A stretch of 27,588 nucleotides of DNA. It comes from Ruminococcus sp. Lineage in GTDB: Bacteria > Bacillota_A > Clostridia > Oscillospirales > Ruminococcaceae. A program made the translations under genes and the position numbers. Position 1 is the stretch's first letter. Every line of letters begins with the position of its first letter. The notes beneath the pieces were generated by a model. The model searched no databases, was not told the DNA's origin, and saw nothing but the letters and a program-made list of their open reading frames with translations. Location: positions 1 through 27,588 of the forward strand of contig NZ_JAIKXF010000015.1 in assembly GCF_024684275.1 (NCBI RefSeq). Direction: 5' to 3'. Below, piece after piece: positions 11,063 to 18,877 of the stretch.

Positions 11063-12436
11063 ATGGCTAAATCAAAATATGTTTACACCTGTAATCAGTG
11101 CGGCTACGAAAGCACTAAATGGAACGGAAAATGCCCGTCCTGCGGCGCATGGAACAGCTTTGAGGAGGAGCTTGCAGAGGCTCCCACAGGTATCAGGAGC
11201 TCTGCCTCGGCAGGCTCTGCTCCCGACCTTTCGGACAATATCCTTGAGCTTGAAGACATCGGCGCAGACAGTGATGTCCGCTATGATACGGGTATCGGAG
11301 AGCTGAACAGAGTCCTCGGCGGAGGTCTTGTGAAAGGCTCTCTTGTTCTTCTCGGCGGTGAGCCAGGTATCGGAAAAAGCACCCTGCTCCTGCAAATATG
11401 TCAGTTCCTCGGTGAGGAGCACTCGGTACTCTACGTTTCGGGAGAGGAATCCGCCCGGCAGATAAAGCTCCGCGCACAGCGCCTCGGCGTCGATACGGAA
11501 AATCTCTATATTCTCACAGCTACCGACGCTGAAGCTATTGCACAGACTATAGCTTCAAGCGCTCCCGATATTGCTATCATAGACTCGATACAGACCATGA
11601 GCATAAGCCGTATCGCTTCAAGCGCAGGCAGTATCACTCAGGTACGCGAGTGTACCAACCTGTTCATGCATACCGCAAAAAATCAGGAGATACCAATAAT
11701 CATCGTCGGTCACGTCAATAAAGACGGTGCTATTGCAGGACCGAAGGTAATGGAGCATATCGTGGACGCTGTTCTCTACTTTGAGGGCGAGCGCCACCAG
11801 AGCTACCGAATACTCCGCGCTGTTAAGAACCGTTTCGGCTCTACAAATGAGATAGGCGTTTTCGAGATGATAGACAAGGGACTGCGGGAGGTAGACAACC
11901 CGTCACAGATGCTCCTTGAAGGACGTCCTCATAATGTATCCGGCACCTGCGTTGCCTGCGTCATAGAGGGAAGCCGTCCTATCCTTGCGGAGGTACAGGC
12001 TCTTGCCGCAAAGACAAGCTACTCAGCTCCAAGACGTATGGTCACAGGCTTTGACTTCAACAGGCTGAATATAATTATCGCAGTTCTTGAAAAAAGGCTG
12101 GGGATATTTATGGGAAGCCTTGATGTTTACCTCAATATCGTCGGAGGTTTCCGCCTTGACGAGCCCGCAGGCGACCTGCCAGTGGCTATGGCGCTGTACT
12201 CAGGCATTATGGACAAGCAGATAGACGAACAGCTTGTGGCATTCGGCGAGATAGGTCTGGGCGGCGAGATACGCTCAGTGTCGCATATCTCACACCGTAT
12301 TCGCGAGGCAGAGCGAATGGGCTTCAAGACCTGCGTTATACCCAAGCAGTGTATGTCAGCTGTCAACACAAAGGACTATGACATAGAAATAATCCCTGCA
12401 AGCACCTTAAAGCAGGCGTTTGCAGCTATAAAATAA
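11063..12436 (+). CDS. radA: DNA repair protein RadA (Sms)
   Basis: A RecA-like ATPase that processes recombination intermediates and drives branch migration in the cytoplasm; 457 residues, normal for the family. It has the N-terminal zinc finger (C10, C13, C24, C27 in CNQCG and CPSCG), Walker A GGEPGIGKST (98-107), a Walker B-like AIIDSIQTM, the RadA-specific KNRFG motif (255-259) and a C-terminal Lon-like domain starting near 285. All motifs are intact. The ATG at 11063 follows TGAGGT, which overlaps the previous stop region. A strong terminator follows (12447-12487). The gene is probably transcribed from 9917-9945 together with the upstream lipoprotein gene. Confidence 0.97.
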   Translation: MAKSKYVYTCNQCGYESTKWNGKCPSCGAWNSFEEELAEAPTGIRSSASAGSAPDLSDNILELEDIGADSDVRYDTGIGELNRVLGGGLVKGSLVLLGGEPGIGKSTLLLQICQFLGEEHSVLYVSGEESARQIKLRAQRLGVDTENLYILTATDAEAIAQTIASSAPDIAIIDSIQTMSISRIASSAGSITQVRECTNLFMHTAKNQEIPIIIVGHVNKDGAIAGPKVMEHIVDAVLYFEGERHQSYRILRAVKNRFGSTNEIGVFEMIDKGLREVDNPSQMLLEGRPHNVSGTCVACVIEGSRPILAEVQALAAKTSYSAPRRMVTGFDFNRLNIIIAVLEKRLGIFMGSLDVYLNIVGGFRLDEPAGDLPVAMALYSGIMDKQIDEQLVAFGEIGLGGEIRSVSHISHRIREAERMGFKTCVIPKQCMSAVNTKDYDIEIIPASTLKQAFAAIK

Positions 12437-12446
12437 TTACCCTGTT

Positions 12447-12487
12447 CCCCGATCTCAGTAACGCTGACATCGGGGATTTTGTTTTTT
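12447..12487 (+). terminator. Intrinsic terminator after radA
   Basis: CCCCGAT (12447-12453) pairs with ATCGGGG (12469-12475), with an inner TCAG/CTGA stem and a TAACG loop, then ATTTTGTTTTTT. The GH3 promoter begins immediately after it. Confidence 0.88.
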
Positions 12488-12488
12488 A

Positions 12489-12517
12489 TTGACATTTTTA
12501 TCGGGATATGATAAAAT
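12489..12517 (+). promoter_or_regulatory. Promoter of the GH3 lipoprotein gene
   Basis: TTGACA (12489-12494), 17-bp spacer, TAAAAT (12512-12517) with a TGA extension. The in-frame TTG at 12489 is part of the -35 and is not the start codon. Confidence 0.8.
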
Positions 12518-12551
12518 AATAGTATACATTTTCCACAAGGAGGAAACTCAC

Positions 12552-14039
12552 TTGAAACTCAGAAAAATAACTGCGCTGCTGCTCGGTCTGAGCCTTTTTC
12601 TCACAGGCTGCGGCGGTACTGCTGAACATAAAGATAATAAAGAAGAAACTACAGAAAGCGTTTCAACTCAGGCATTGACTGCCGAACACATTACCGAACC
12701 TACAACAGCTGAAAAAACCGTCAGGACTGAGCCTGTAACGGCAACCGAAGCGACTACAGCCGCTCATACAATTGAAGAACCGAAAACTGCCGCACAGACT
12801 GTAAATAATAATACAGAAAACAACAGTCACAAAAGCTCATATGAGCAGCCTCAGCAAAATCACTCAGTCCCCCACCATGAAGAAACACAGCCGGCGGAAA
12901 CTACCGTAACTCACGTACATACCACCACTAAACAAACTACTGCCTATATGACCACCACAGTACATATCACAACGACCACTGCTGTTAAAATAACTCCGAG
13001 CGGAGTACTTGATAATATGACCTTGAAGCAGAAGGTCTGCCAGATGTTCATGGTGACTCCCGAGGCTATAACCGGTATATCTCCAATGATAGAGGTAGGG
13101 AACGGCACTAAAAACGCCATTAAAGACTACCCCGTGGGAGGAATAATCTACTTTTCTCAGAATCTTAGCTCACGAAATCAGATAAAGACCATGATAAGCA
13201 ATACTCAGGGCTTCTCCCGTGAAGCCAGCGGAGTCGGACTCTTTATCGCTGTTGACGAGGAGGGAGGCAAGGTGGCAAGATGCGCTCAGAATCTGGGCAC
13301 TACAGCCTTTAAGCCTATGGAGCAGTACGGCAGGGAAAACAACTACAATACCGCATACGATATTGGCGCAGCTCTTGCAAAGGATCTGCGCAGTCTCGGT
13401 TTTAACGTTGACTTTGCTCCTGTTGCAGATGTGAATATCGACAGCGGCAATGAGCTGGGTGACCGCATATTCAGCAGCGATCCTAATGTAGTGGCAAATA
13501 TGGTCAGCGGAGTCTCAAAGGGCTTGCAGGATAACGGCGTCAGCGCTACACTAAAGCATTTCCCCGGACTTGGTGCTGAAAGCGGCAATACACATACAAA
13601 CTCGATAGTCGTCATCGACAGAACACTGGAGCAGCTCCGCAGTACAGAATTCGTGCCATTTAAAAAGGGCATAGAAAGCGGTACTGACTTCGTTATGGTA
13701 GGACATCAGTCCGTTACCAGCTTCGGGGACGAGCTCCCCTGTGACCTGTCATACAAGGCAGTAACGGAAATGCTCCGCGGCGAGCTGGGCTTTGACGGTA
13801 TTGCTATTACCGACGCTCAGCAGATGAATACTATCTCTAAGGTATATACCTCCGGAGAAGCCGCAAAGCTTTCCATAAAAGCAGGCATGGATATAATTCT
13901 CATGCCCGTGGACTACCGTGCAGCTGTTGACGAGGTGTGCCATGCTGTTGAAAGCGGCGAGATACCCGAATCCCGTATCGATGAGAGCGTTATGAGGATA
14001 CTCCAGAGAAAGAACAGGCTGGGACTTCTGAAAAAGTGA
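12552..14039 (+). CDS. Lipid-anchored GH3 beta-N-acetylhexosaminidase (NagZ-like)
   Basis: 495 residues from a TTG start at 12552, which has AAGGAGG 8 nt upstream. The N-terminus is a lipoprotein signal with lipobox LTGC (lipid Cys C20). A Thr/Glu-rich linker of about 130 residues (to about 152) precedes a GH3 N-terminal TIM barrel (about 155-495), as in surface NagZ enzymes that remove N-acetylglucosamine from wall fragments. KHFPG is at 335-339, the loop histidine H348 follows in GNTHTNS, and nucleophile D421 lies in GIAITDAQQM. Family members commonly have an Asp two residues before that His; here it is N346, and the usual GDT of the loop is GAE. The protein may therefore be slow, altered in specificity, or inactive. 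There is no GH3 C-terminal domain, normal for the NagZ branch. Confidence 0.88.
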   Translation: MKLRKITALLLGLSLFLTGCGGTAEHKDNKEETTESVSTQALTAEHITEPTTAEKTVRTEPVTATEATTAAHTIEEPKTAAQTVNNNTENNSHKSSYEQPQQNHSVPHHEETQPAETTVTHVHTTTKQTTAYMTTTVHITTTTAVKITPSGVLDNMTLKQKVCQMFMVTPEAITGISPMIEVGNGTKNAIKDYPVGGIIYFSQNLSSRNQIKTMISNTQGFSREASGVGLFIAVDEEGGKVARCAQNLGTTAFKPMEQYGRENNYNTAYDIGAALAKDLRSLGFNVDFAPVADVNIDSGNELGDRIFSSDPNVVANMVSGVSKGLQDNGVSATLKHFPGLGAESGNTHTNSIVVIDRTLEQLRSTEFVPFKKGIESGTDFVMVGHQSVTSFGDELPCDLSYKAVTEMLRGELGFDGIAITDAQQMNTISKVYTSGEAAKLSIKAGMDIILMPVDYRAAVDEVCHAVESGEIPESRIDESVMRILQRKNRLGLLKK

Positions 14040-14129
14040 CATATCTGTAATAAAAAAGTCACTGTGCTGTCATTCAGCTATGCTATACTATGCTCAAAGC
14101 TAAAGCTTTTCAGCAGAAAGGAGCATATC

Positions 14130-14588
14130 ATGAAAAAAAGTGAGATAATCATCACAACAGCAGGAATTATTACAGCTTCTGCCGCATTATTCGTCGGATT
14201 CTGGGCAATACAATACAACAAGCCCTATCCGGAAGGTACAGTGGACAAGACTGTCGTAAAGCCTATATCTTCGGAAATATACACCGAGCAGGACTACAAT
14301 GACGCCGTTGATTGCGTCAAGGACTTCTTCCCACAATTCGAGACCTGTGAGCTGTTGGAGCTTCGCTATGCAGGAGACGCGGAAACAAAGCTTGAAACCA
14401 GATACTCTCAGAACGAAAACGAGGAGTATATGGTGCTCAAGTCTGACTTCTATGTTAATCCGCTGGAGATATTCCAGAATGAAAAGTCAGCATGGCAGCG
14501 CGACTACACCTATACAGACTGGAGCTGGATGCTTGCCCGCACAAAGGGCACTTCCGACTGGATAATATGTAATTACGGCTTGGGCTGA
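14130..14588 (+). CDS. Small single-pass membrane-anchored protein, function unknown
   Basis: 152 residues from the ATG at 14130 behind an AAAGGAG site. One N-terminal hydrophobic segment (about 6-26) is followed by NKPYPEGTVDK and a hydrophilic domain rich in acidic and aromatic residues that ends with a DWIICNYGLG tail. The topology suggests a signal anchor with the domain outside. No lipobox and no catalytic motif were recognised. It sits between the GH3 and GH16 lipoprotein genes, about 90 bp after the first and 138 bp before the second, and could be part of the same surface set, but no functional link is visible. A possible -10 TATACT is at 14084-14089 without a good -35. Confidence 0.75.
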   Translation: MKKSEIIITTAGIITASAALFVGFWAIQYNKPYPEGTVDKTVVKPISSEIYTEQDYNDAVDCVKDFFPQFETCELLELRYAGDAETKLETRYSQNENEEYMVLKSDFYVNPLEIFQNEKSAWQRDYTYTDWSWMLARTKGTSDWIICNYGLG

Positions 14589-14726
14589 TATGTTCAATAT
14601 GTCCTTCCAAAGCTGCGGTTACATCACTAAGTTACTATAAATCAGTCCATATTGCTATATTTTTATGGTTCAAAAAGTTATAATAATACCATAAAGAAAT
14701 CACCTCAACTCAGAAGGAGGACAAAT

Positions 14727-16136
14727 ATGAAAATCAATAAATACTTATCCTTTGCAGCCGCACTTTCTATGCTTGCCTGCGCTGTAGGCTGCGGTGACAA
14801 GAACATTTCAGGTTCGGACACAGCTCCCGAGACTGCAAAGCCTACCGAGGCTACTACAGAAGCTGTTGACGTTCCCGAGATAGAGGGCTACAACCTGCTT
14901 TGGAACGACGAGTTCAGCGGCAGTGCTCTTGACGAGAGCAAGTGGAACTACGAGCCCCACGAGCCGGGCTGGACAAACGAGGAATTACAGGAATATACAA
15001 CATCTACCGACAACGTATTTCTCCGCGACGGCAAGCTGGTCATCAAGGCTATCAAGTCCGAAAAGAACGGCAAGGATTACTATACATCGGGTAAGGTAAC
15101 AGGTCAGAACAAGACCGATTTCACCTATGGCAAGGTAGTCGTAAGCGCAAAGGTACCACAGGGACAGGGCTTATGGCCTGCTGTCTGGATGATGCCAAAG
15201 GATGAGAGCTACTACGGTCAATGGCCTAAATGCGGCGAGATCGACATTATGGAGGTTCTCGGAAACGACGTCAGCACCGCTTACGGTACCCTCCATTTCG
15301 GTGAGCCCCACGGCGAGATCCAGGGTACATGGGGACTTACAGGTCAGACCTATGCCGACAGCTTCCACGAGTATTCGGTAGAATGGGAGCCGGGCGAGAT
15401 ACGCTGGTACATCGACGGAAACCTCTACAATACTGCCAACGACTGGTTCACAGCAGTTCAGGGCGAGGACGAAAAGCCATATCCTGCTCCATTTGATCAG
15501 CCTTTCTTCGTTCAGATGAACCTCGCAGTCGGCGGTACATGGCCCGGCAATCCCGATGCATCTACTGATTTCGACAAGGCAGAGTTTGAGGTGGACTACG
15601 TAAGAGTTTACCAGAAGCCCGAGTACGATATGAACGTAAAGAAACCTGAAAAGAAGTTCCGCGAGGCTCTTGAGGACGGAAACTTCATCTACAACGGTGA
15701 CTTCTCAGAGGCTGAGGACCTTACAGACGATGTAAACTGGAAGTTCCTCCTATTTAACGGCGGCGAGGGCGCAGCCGAGATAAAGGACAACATGATAATC
15801 GTGACATCTGAGGCAGAGGGTACAGAGGAGTACTCAGTACAGCTCGTACAGCCCGATCTTCCTATGGTAAAGGGCAAAAAGTACCGTGTAACCTTTGATG
15901 CATACGCTGACGAAGAGCGCGACATCGTAGTATGTGTTTCTGCTCCTTCCGCAGGCTGGATACGCTACTTACAGGATACAAAGCTTACACTGACCACAGA
16001 AAAGCAGACCTTCACATATGATTTCGAGATGAAGGACAAGGACGACAACAACGGACGTCTTGAGTTCAATATGGGCAAACGCGGCTCAACTGCTACTGTT
16101 TACATCAGCAACGTAAGAGTAGAAGAGATCAAATAA
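14727..16136 (+). CDS. Lipid-anchored GH16 endo-beta-glucanase with C-terminal CBM
   Basis: Predicted endo-beta-1,3(4)-glucanase (laminarinase/lichenase group), 469 residues. The ATG at 14727 has AGAAGGAGG upstream. Lipobox AVGC gives lipid Cys C22, then a short Thr-rich linker, then the GH16 jelly roll (about 55-300). The catalytic motif GEIDIMEVLG is intact: nucleophile E171, D173 and acid/base E176. Substrate-side motifs WPAVWMMP and WEPGEIRWYIDG are present. A C-terminal module (about 320-469, opening NFIYNGDFSE) looks like a CBM4/9-type carbohydrate-binding domain. Unlike GH2 and GH97 here, it has no dockerin and is held by lipid. A -10 TATAAT lies at 14679-14684, but no good -35 is seen. 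A strong terminator follows (16147-16186). Confidence 0.92.
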   Translation: MKINKYLSFAAALSMLACAVGCGDKNISGSDTAPETAKPTEATTEAVDVPEIEGYNLLWNDEFSGSALDESKWNYEPHEPGWTNEELQEYTTSTDNVFLRDGKLVIKAIKSEKNGKDYYTSGKVTGQNKTDFTYGKVVVSAKVPQGQGLWPAVWMMPKDESYYGQWPKCGEIDIMEVLGNDVSTAYGTLHFGEPHGEIQGTWGLTGQTYADSFHEYSVEWEPGEIRWYIDGNLYNTANDWFTAVQGEDEKPYPAPFDQPFFVQMNLAVGGTWPGNPDASTDFDKAEFEVDYVRVYQKPEYDMNVKKPEKKFREALEDGNFIYNGDFSEAEDLTDDVNWKFLLFNGGEGAAEIKDNMIIVTSEAEGTEEYSVQLVQPDLPMVKGKKYRVTFDAYADEERDIVVCVSAPSAGWIRYLQDTKLTLTTEKQTFTYDFEMKDKDDNNGRLEFNMGKRGSTATVYISNVRVEEIK

Positions 16137-16146
16137 TAAAAAATAA

Positions 16147-16186
16147 AGAGAGCAGTCGGCTGAAATACCGGCTGCTCTCTTTTTTT
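16147..16186 (+). terminator. Intrinsic terminator after GH16
   Basis: AGAGAGCAG (16147-16155) pairs with CTGCTCTCT (16172-16180), with an inner CGG/CCG pair, then a run of seven T. Confidence 0.92.
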
Positions 16187-16209
16187 GACAGCTTTTTACA
16201 CATATTCAC

Positions 16210-16238
16210 TTGAATCCGGCTCAAAAATATGTTATAAT
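16210..16238 (+). promoter_or_regulatory. Promoter of the sugar-sensor GGDEF gene
   Basis: TTGAAT (16210-16215), 17-bp spacer, TATAAT (16233-16238) with a TGT extension. The in-frame TTG at 16210 lies in the -35 and is not the start codon. Confidence 0.7.
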
Positions 16239-16290
16239 AATATATATATTTCAGCCACTTACAGCTAAGCTTAATGCAAAGGAGTATCAT

Positions 16291-18264
16291 ATGGATAAAC
16301 CGATTGAAATTGCCGTTATCGTAGCGGGGATAGACGAGGAATACCAGAACGGAGTAATAGACGGCATAAGACACTGCGCAAAAATGAATAATGCGAATAT
16401 TTCATGCTTCTGTGCATTTGGCGGAGTCCTTGCCAACAGCAAATTCGATGTGGGCGAATACAACATATACTCACTTATTAATTACAGTAAATTTGACGGC
16501 GTTATACTTATGACAAATACCATAAGCTCACCTGTAGATAAGGAAAAGATAATCGCTAAGGTCAAAGCCACAGGTCTGCCTGTTACTATCCTTGACTGCG
16601 ATGAACACCCCGAATTCTATAACATAAGCATAGATAACTATACTGCAATGAAGGCTATCGTAAAGCACGTTATCGAAAAGCACAGCGTAAAACGCATCAA
16701 CTACATCTCAGGTCCTGCGGAAAATCCTGAGGCTGCTGAGAGAATGAGGGCTTTCCGTGAAACTATCGACGAATATTCTATCCCCTATGAATACGAGCGC
16801 GTTTACATTGGAGAATTCAGAGCTGCCGACGGCAAAAACGCAGTTGATGCCTTCCTAAGCTCAGGCTTGCAGCGTCCGCAGGCTATTATCTGTGCTAATG
16901 ACGCTATGGCTCTTGCAGCCGTCGAGGAGCTTGCCAATTTCGGCTATAAGATCCCTGATGACATAATTGTTACAGGCTTCGACAACACATACAATGCCCG
17001 TCATCATCTCCCTGCCCTGACAACTGTGTCACGCCCTCTTGATGACGCGGGCTTTAAAGCCTGTGAGATACTTATCGGTCTTATAATCGGCAGAGAATAC
17101 CCCAAAAACACCGTTCTCAACGCTTCTCCCGTATTCTCAGAGAGCTGCGGCTGTGTATCCGTTGAGAAAACAGATATTTCGGAATACAGAATTTCCGCAT
17201 ACAAGCTTATCAACAGCTGCCGCAGAGACATCTCAATGCTCAACCGTATGACCACAGAGCTTGCGGATACTCAGGATTCTGCTTCAACTATACATACCGT
17301 GTCAAAGATCATCAACGAGATAAAATTCGACAGATTCTGCCTGTGTCTCTGCTCAAACTGGGATCAGGTAGTGTCAAACGGACTAAATATTGATCCGACT
17401 GACACCTCCTCCTATCAGATACACGGATATACCCCGAAAATGATAGCTCCGCTGGTGCTGGAAAACAATATCAACGATCCCATAAGTATGTTTGACAGCG
17501 CCGATATATACCCTGCCCCTCTTAAAAACGGCGGTAATGTAAGCGTCTTTTTACCGCTTCATTTCGGTGAGCGCTGTCTTGGCTACTATATCTTCACAAA
17601 CAGCAAATTCCCCACAAAGAGCCTGATGTGTCACGCTCTGATGCTGACTATCAGCAATTCTATCGAAAATATCCGCAAGCTGGTACACCTCAAGAGCATG
17701 GTCAAGGAGCTGGACAAGCTTTATGTCATCGATCCGCTCTGTAGTATCTACAACAGAAACGGCTTTATCAGAAACGCCGATCCTATGTTCAAACGCACAA
17801 AGGCGTCAAAGCAGAAGCTGCTCATCTCATTTATCGATATGGACGGACTCAAGCATATTAACGACTGCTATGGCCATAACGAGGGAGATTTTGCACTTCA
17901 GCGCCTTGCAGGCGTCATCTCCGACTGCTGCAAGGGCGGCAGGATATGCGCACGTTTCGGCGGCGACGAGTTCATTATCCTCGGCGAAAATGCCTGCGAA
18001 GAGGACATAATGGCTCTGGAAACCGTCTTTGAGGCTCAGCTGAAAAACATAAACAGCATTATAAAGAAGCCCTACACTATACAAGCAAGCATAGGTACTA
18101 TCGTCAGTGATATAAAAGAAAATGTGACGCTTTTCAACCTTATCACTCAGGCTGACGAAATAATGTATAACAACAAGAAGCGCAAGCGCACTTCACGCTA
18201 CCTCAGACACGACGACAGTGCGGAGGGAAAAGAATATGAATCATCTGGGAACGATCAGACTTGA
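16291..18264 (+). CDS. Diguanylate cyclase with LacI-type sugar-binding sensor domain
   Basis: 657 residues from the ATG at 16291 (AAAGGAG upstream). Residues about 5-285 form a periplasmic-binding-protein fold like the effector domain of LacI/GalR repressors (VDAFLSSGLQRPQAIICAND, PDDIIVTGFDNT, LTTVSRPLDDAG), but the helix-turn-helix is absent. There is no signal peptide or TM segment, so it should work in the cytoplasm. The middle (about 300-480) looks GAF-like. The C-terminal GGDEF domain (about 490-640) has FIDMDGLKHIND and an intact GGDEF (557-561), so it should make c-di-GMP from two GTP. The inhibitory I-site RxxD, expected five residues before GGDEF, is KGGR here, so product feedback is probably missing. 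A GNAT gene overlaps the 3' end. The ligand is unknown; a sugar is inferred from the fold. Confidence 0.9.
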   Translation: MDKPIEIAVIVAGIDEEYQNGVIDGIRHCAKMNNANISCFCAFGGVLANSKFDVGEYNIYSLINYSKFDGVILMTNTISSPVDKEKIIAKVKATGLPVTILDCDEHPEFYNISIDNYTAMKAIVKHVIEKHSVKRINYISGPAENPEAAERMRAFRETIDEYSIPYEYERVYIGEFRAADGKNAVDAFLSSGLQRPQAIICANDAMALAAVEELANFGYKIPDDIIVTGFDNTYNARHHLPALTTVSRPLDDAGFKACEILIGLIIGREYPKNTVLNASPVFSESCGCVSVEKTDISEYRISAYKLINSCRRDISMLNRMTTELADTQDSASTIHTVSKIINEIKFDRFCLCLCSNWDQVVSNGLNIDPTDTSSYQIHGYTPKMIAPLVLENNINDPISMFDSADIYPAPLKNGGNVSVFLPLHFGERCLGYYIFTNSKFPTKSLMCHALMLTISNSIENIRKLVHLKSMVKELDKLYVIDPLCSIYNRNGFIRNADPMFKRTKASKQKLLISFIDMDGLKHINDCYGHNEGDFALQRLAGVISDCCKGGRICARFGGDEFIILGENACEEDIMALETVFEAQLKNINSIIKKPYTIQASIGTIVSDIKENVTLFNLITQADEIMYNNKKRKRTSRYLRHDDSAEGKEYESSGNDQT

Positions 18265-18787
18265 AACTGAAAGACTTATCCTCAGACGCTTTGAGGAAAG
18301 CGATACGGAAACAGCTTTTTCCGTGTGGACAAGCGATCCAAAGGTAACTCAGTATCTGCGCTGGAAGAATCACTGCTCCCTGTCGCAGATGAGAGAGCTT
18401 GGGCTTACCTGGATAAAAAAATACAGCGATCCTCAGTGGTATCACTGGGTTATCGAGCCAAAGGAGGTTGGCTTCCCTATCGGCACTATCTCAGCCGCTG
18501 ATGTACATAATGACACCGATACCATTGAGATAGGCTACTGTATAGGCTCAGGCTACTGGGGAATGGGCTATGTTACAGAGGCTGTCGCCGCTGTGATAGA
18601 GTTCTTTTTCGAGGAAGTTGGTGTCAACAGGATAGAAGCCAAATATGATACAAGAAATAAAGCTTCGGGACGTGTTCTTGAAAAATGCGGTCTCACCTAT
18701 GAGGGAACGCTGAGAAGCTACGAGCGCATACAATCAGGTATAACCGATGTGTGCATATACAGCATACTCGCTAAGGATTACTTCTGA
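18236..18787 (+). CDS. GNAT-family N-acetyltransferase (RimJ/RimL type)
   Basis: 183 residues from the ATG at 18236, behind GGAGGG located inside the end of the upstream GGDEF gene. The genes overlap by 29 bp, which suggests translational coupling. The N-terminus IRLETERLILRRFEESD is typical of RimJ/RimL-like enzymes. The acetyl-CoA loop GSGYWGMGYVTEAV is followed by GVNRIEAKYDTRNKASGRVL and EKCGLTYEGTLR, as expected for motif B. It should acetylate an amine or protein N-terminus in the cytoplasm; the substrate cannot be read from the sequence. Such genes are often annotated as ribosomal-protein acetyltransferases, but many members modify other targets. A bidirectional hairpin (18795-18819) follows. 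Confidence 0.92.
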   Translation: MNHLGTIRLETERLILRRFEESDTETAFSVWTSDPKVTQYLRWKNHCSLSQMRELGLTWIKKYSDPQWYHWVIEPKEVGFPIGTISAADVHNDTDTIEIGYCIGSGYWGMGYVTEAVAAVIEFFFEEVGVNRIEAKYDTRNKASGRVLEKCGLTYEGTLRSYERIQSGITDVCIYSILAKDYF

Positions 18788-18794
18788 CATAACA

Positions 18795-18819
18795 AAAGGA
18801 CAGCTTTAAGCTGTCCTTT
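18795..18819. terminator. Hairpin between convergent GNAT and cls genes
   Basis: AAAGGACAGC (18795-18804) pairs with GCTGTCCTTT (18810-18819). The tail is weak on plus (TTTC) and TTTTG on minus. It could end transcription in both directions. Confidence 0.7.
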
Positions 18820-18877
18820 CAATGCTACTCTTTTATCTTACTACTATTCCGCACTATAATTCACACCAATATACACA

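Noticed and set aside
14033..14066. AGTGAC/GTCACT inverted repeat after the GH3 gene as a terminator
   Set aside because: The stem is only 6-7 bp with a long AT-rich loop, and no T run follows; termination is not supported.
16291..17150. LacI-family transcriptional repressor
   Set aside because: The PBP-like domain starts at residue 5 with no helix-turn-helix before it, and the protein continues into a GGDEF domain.
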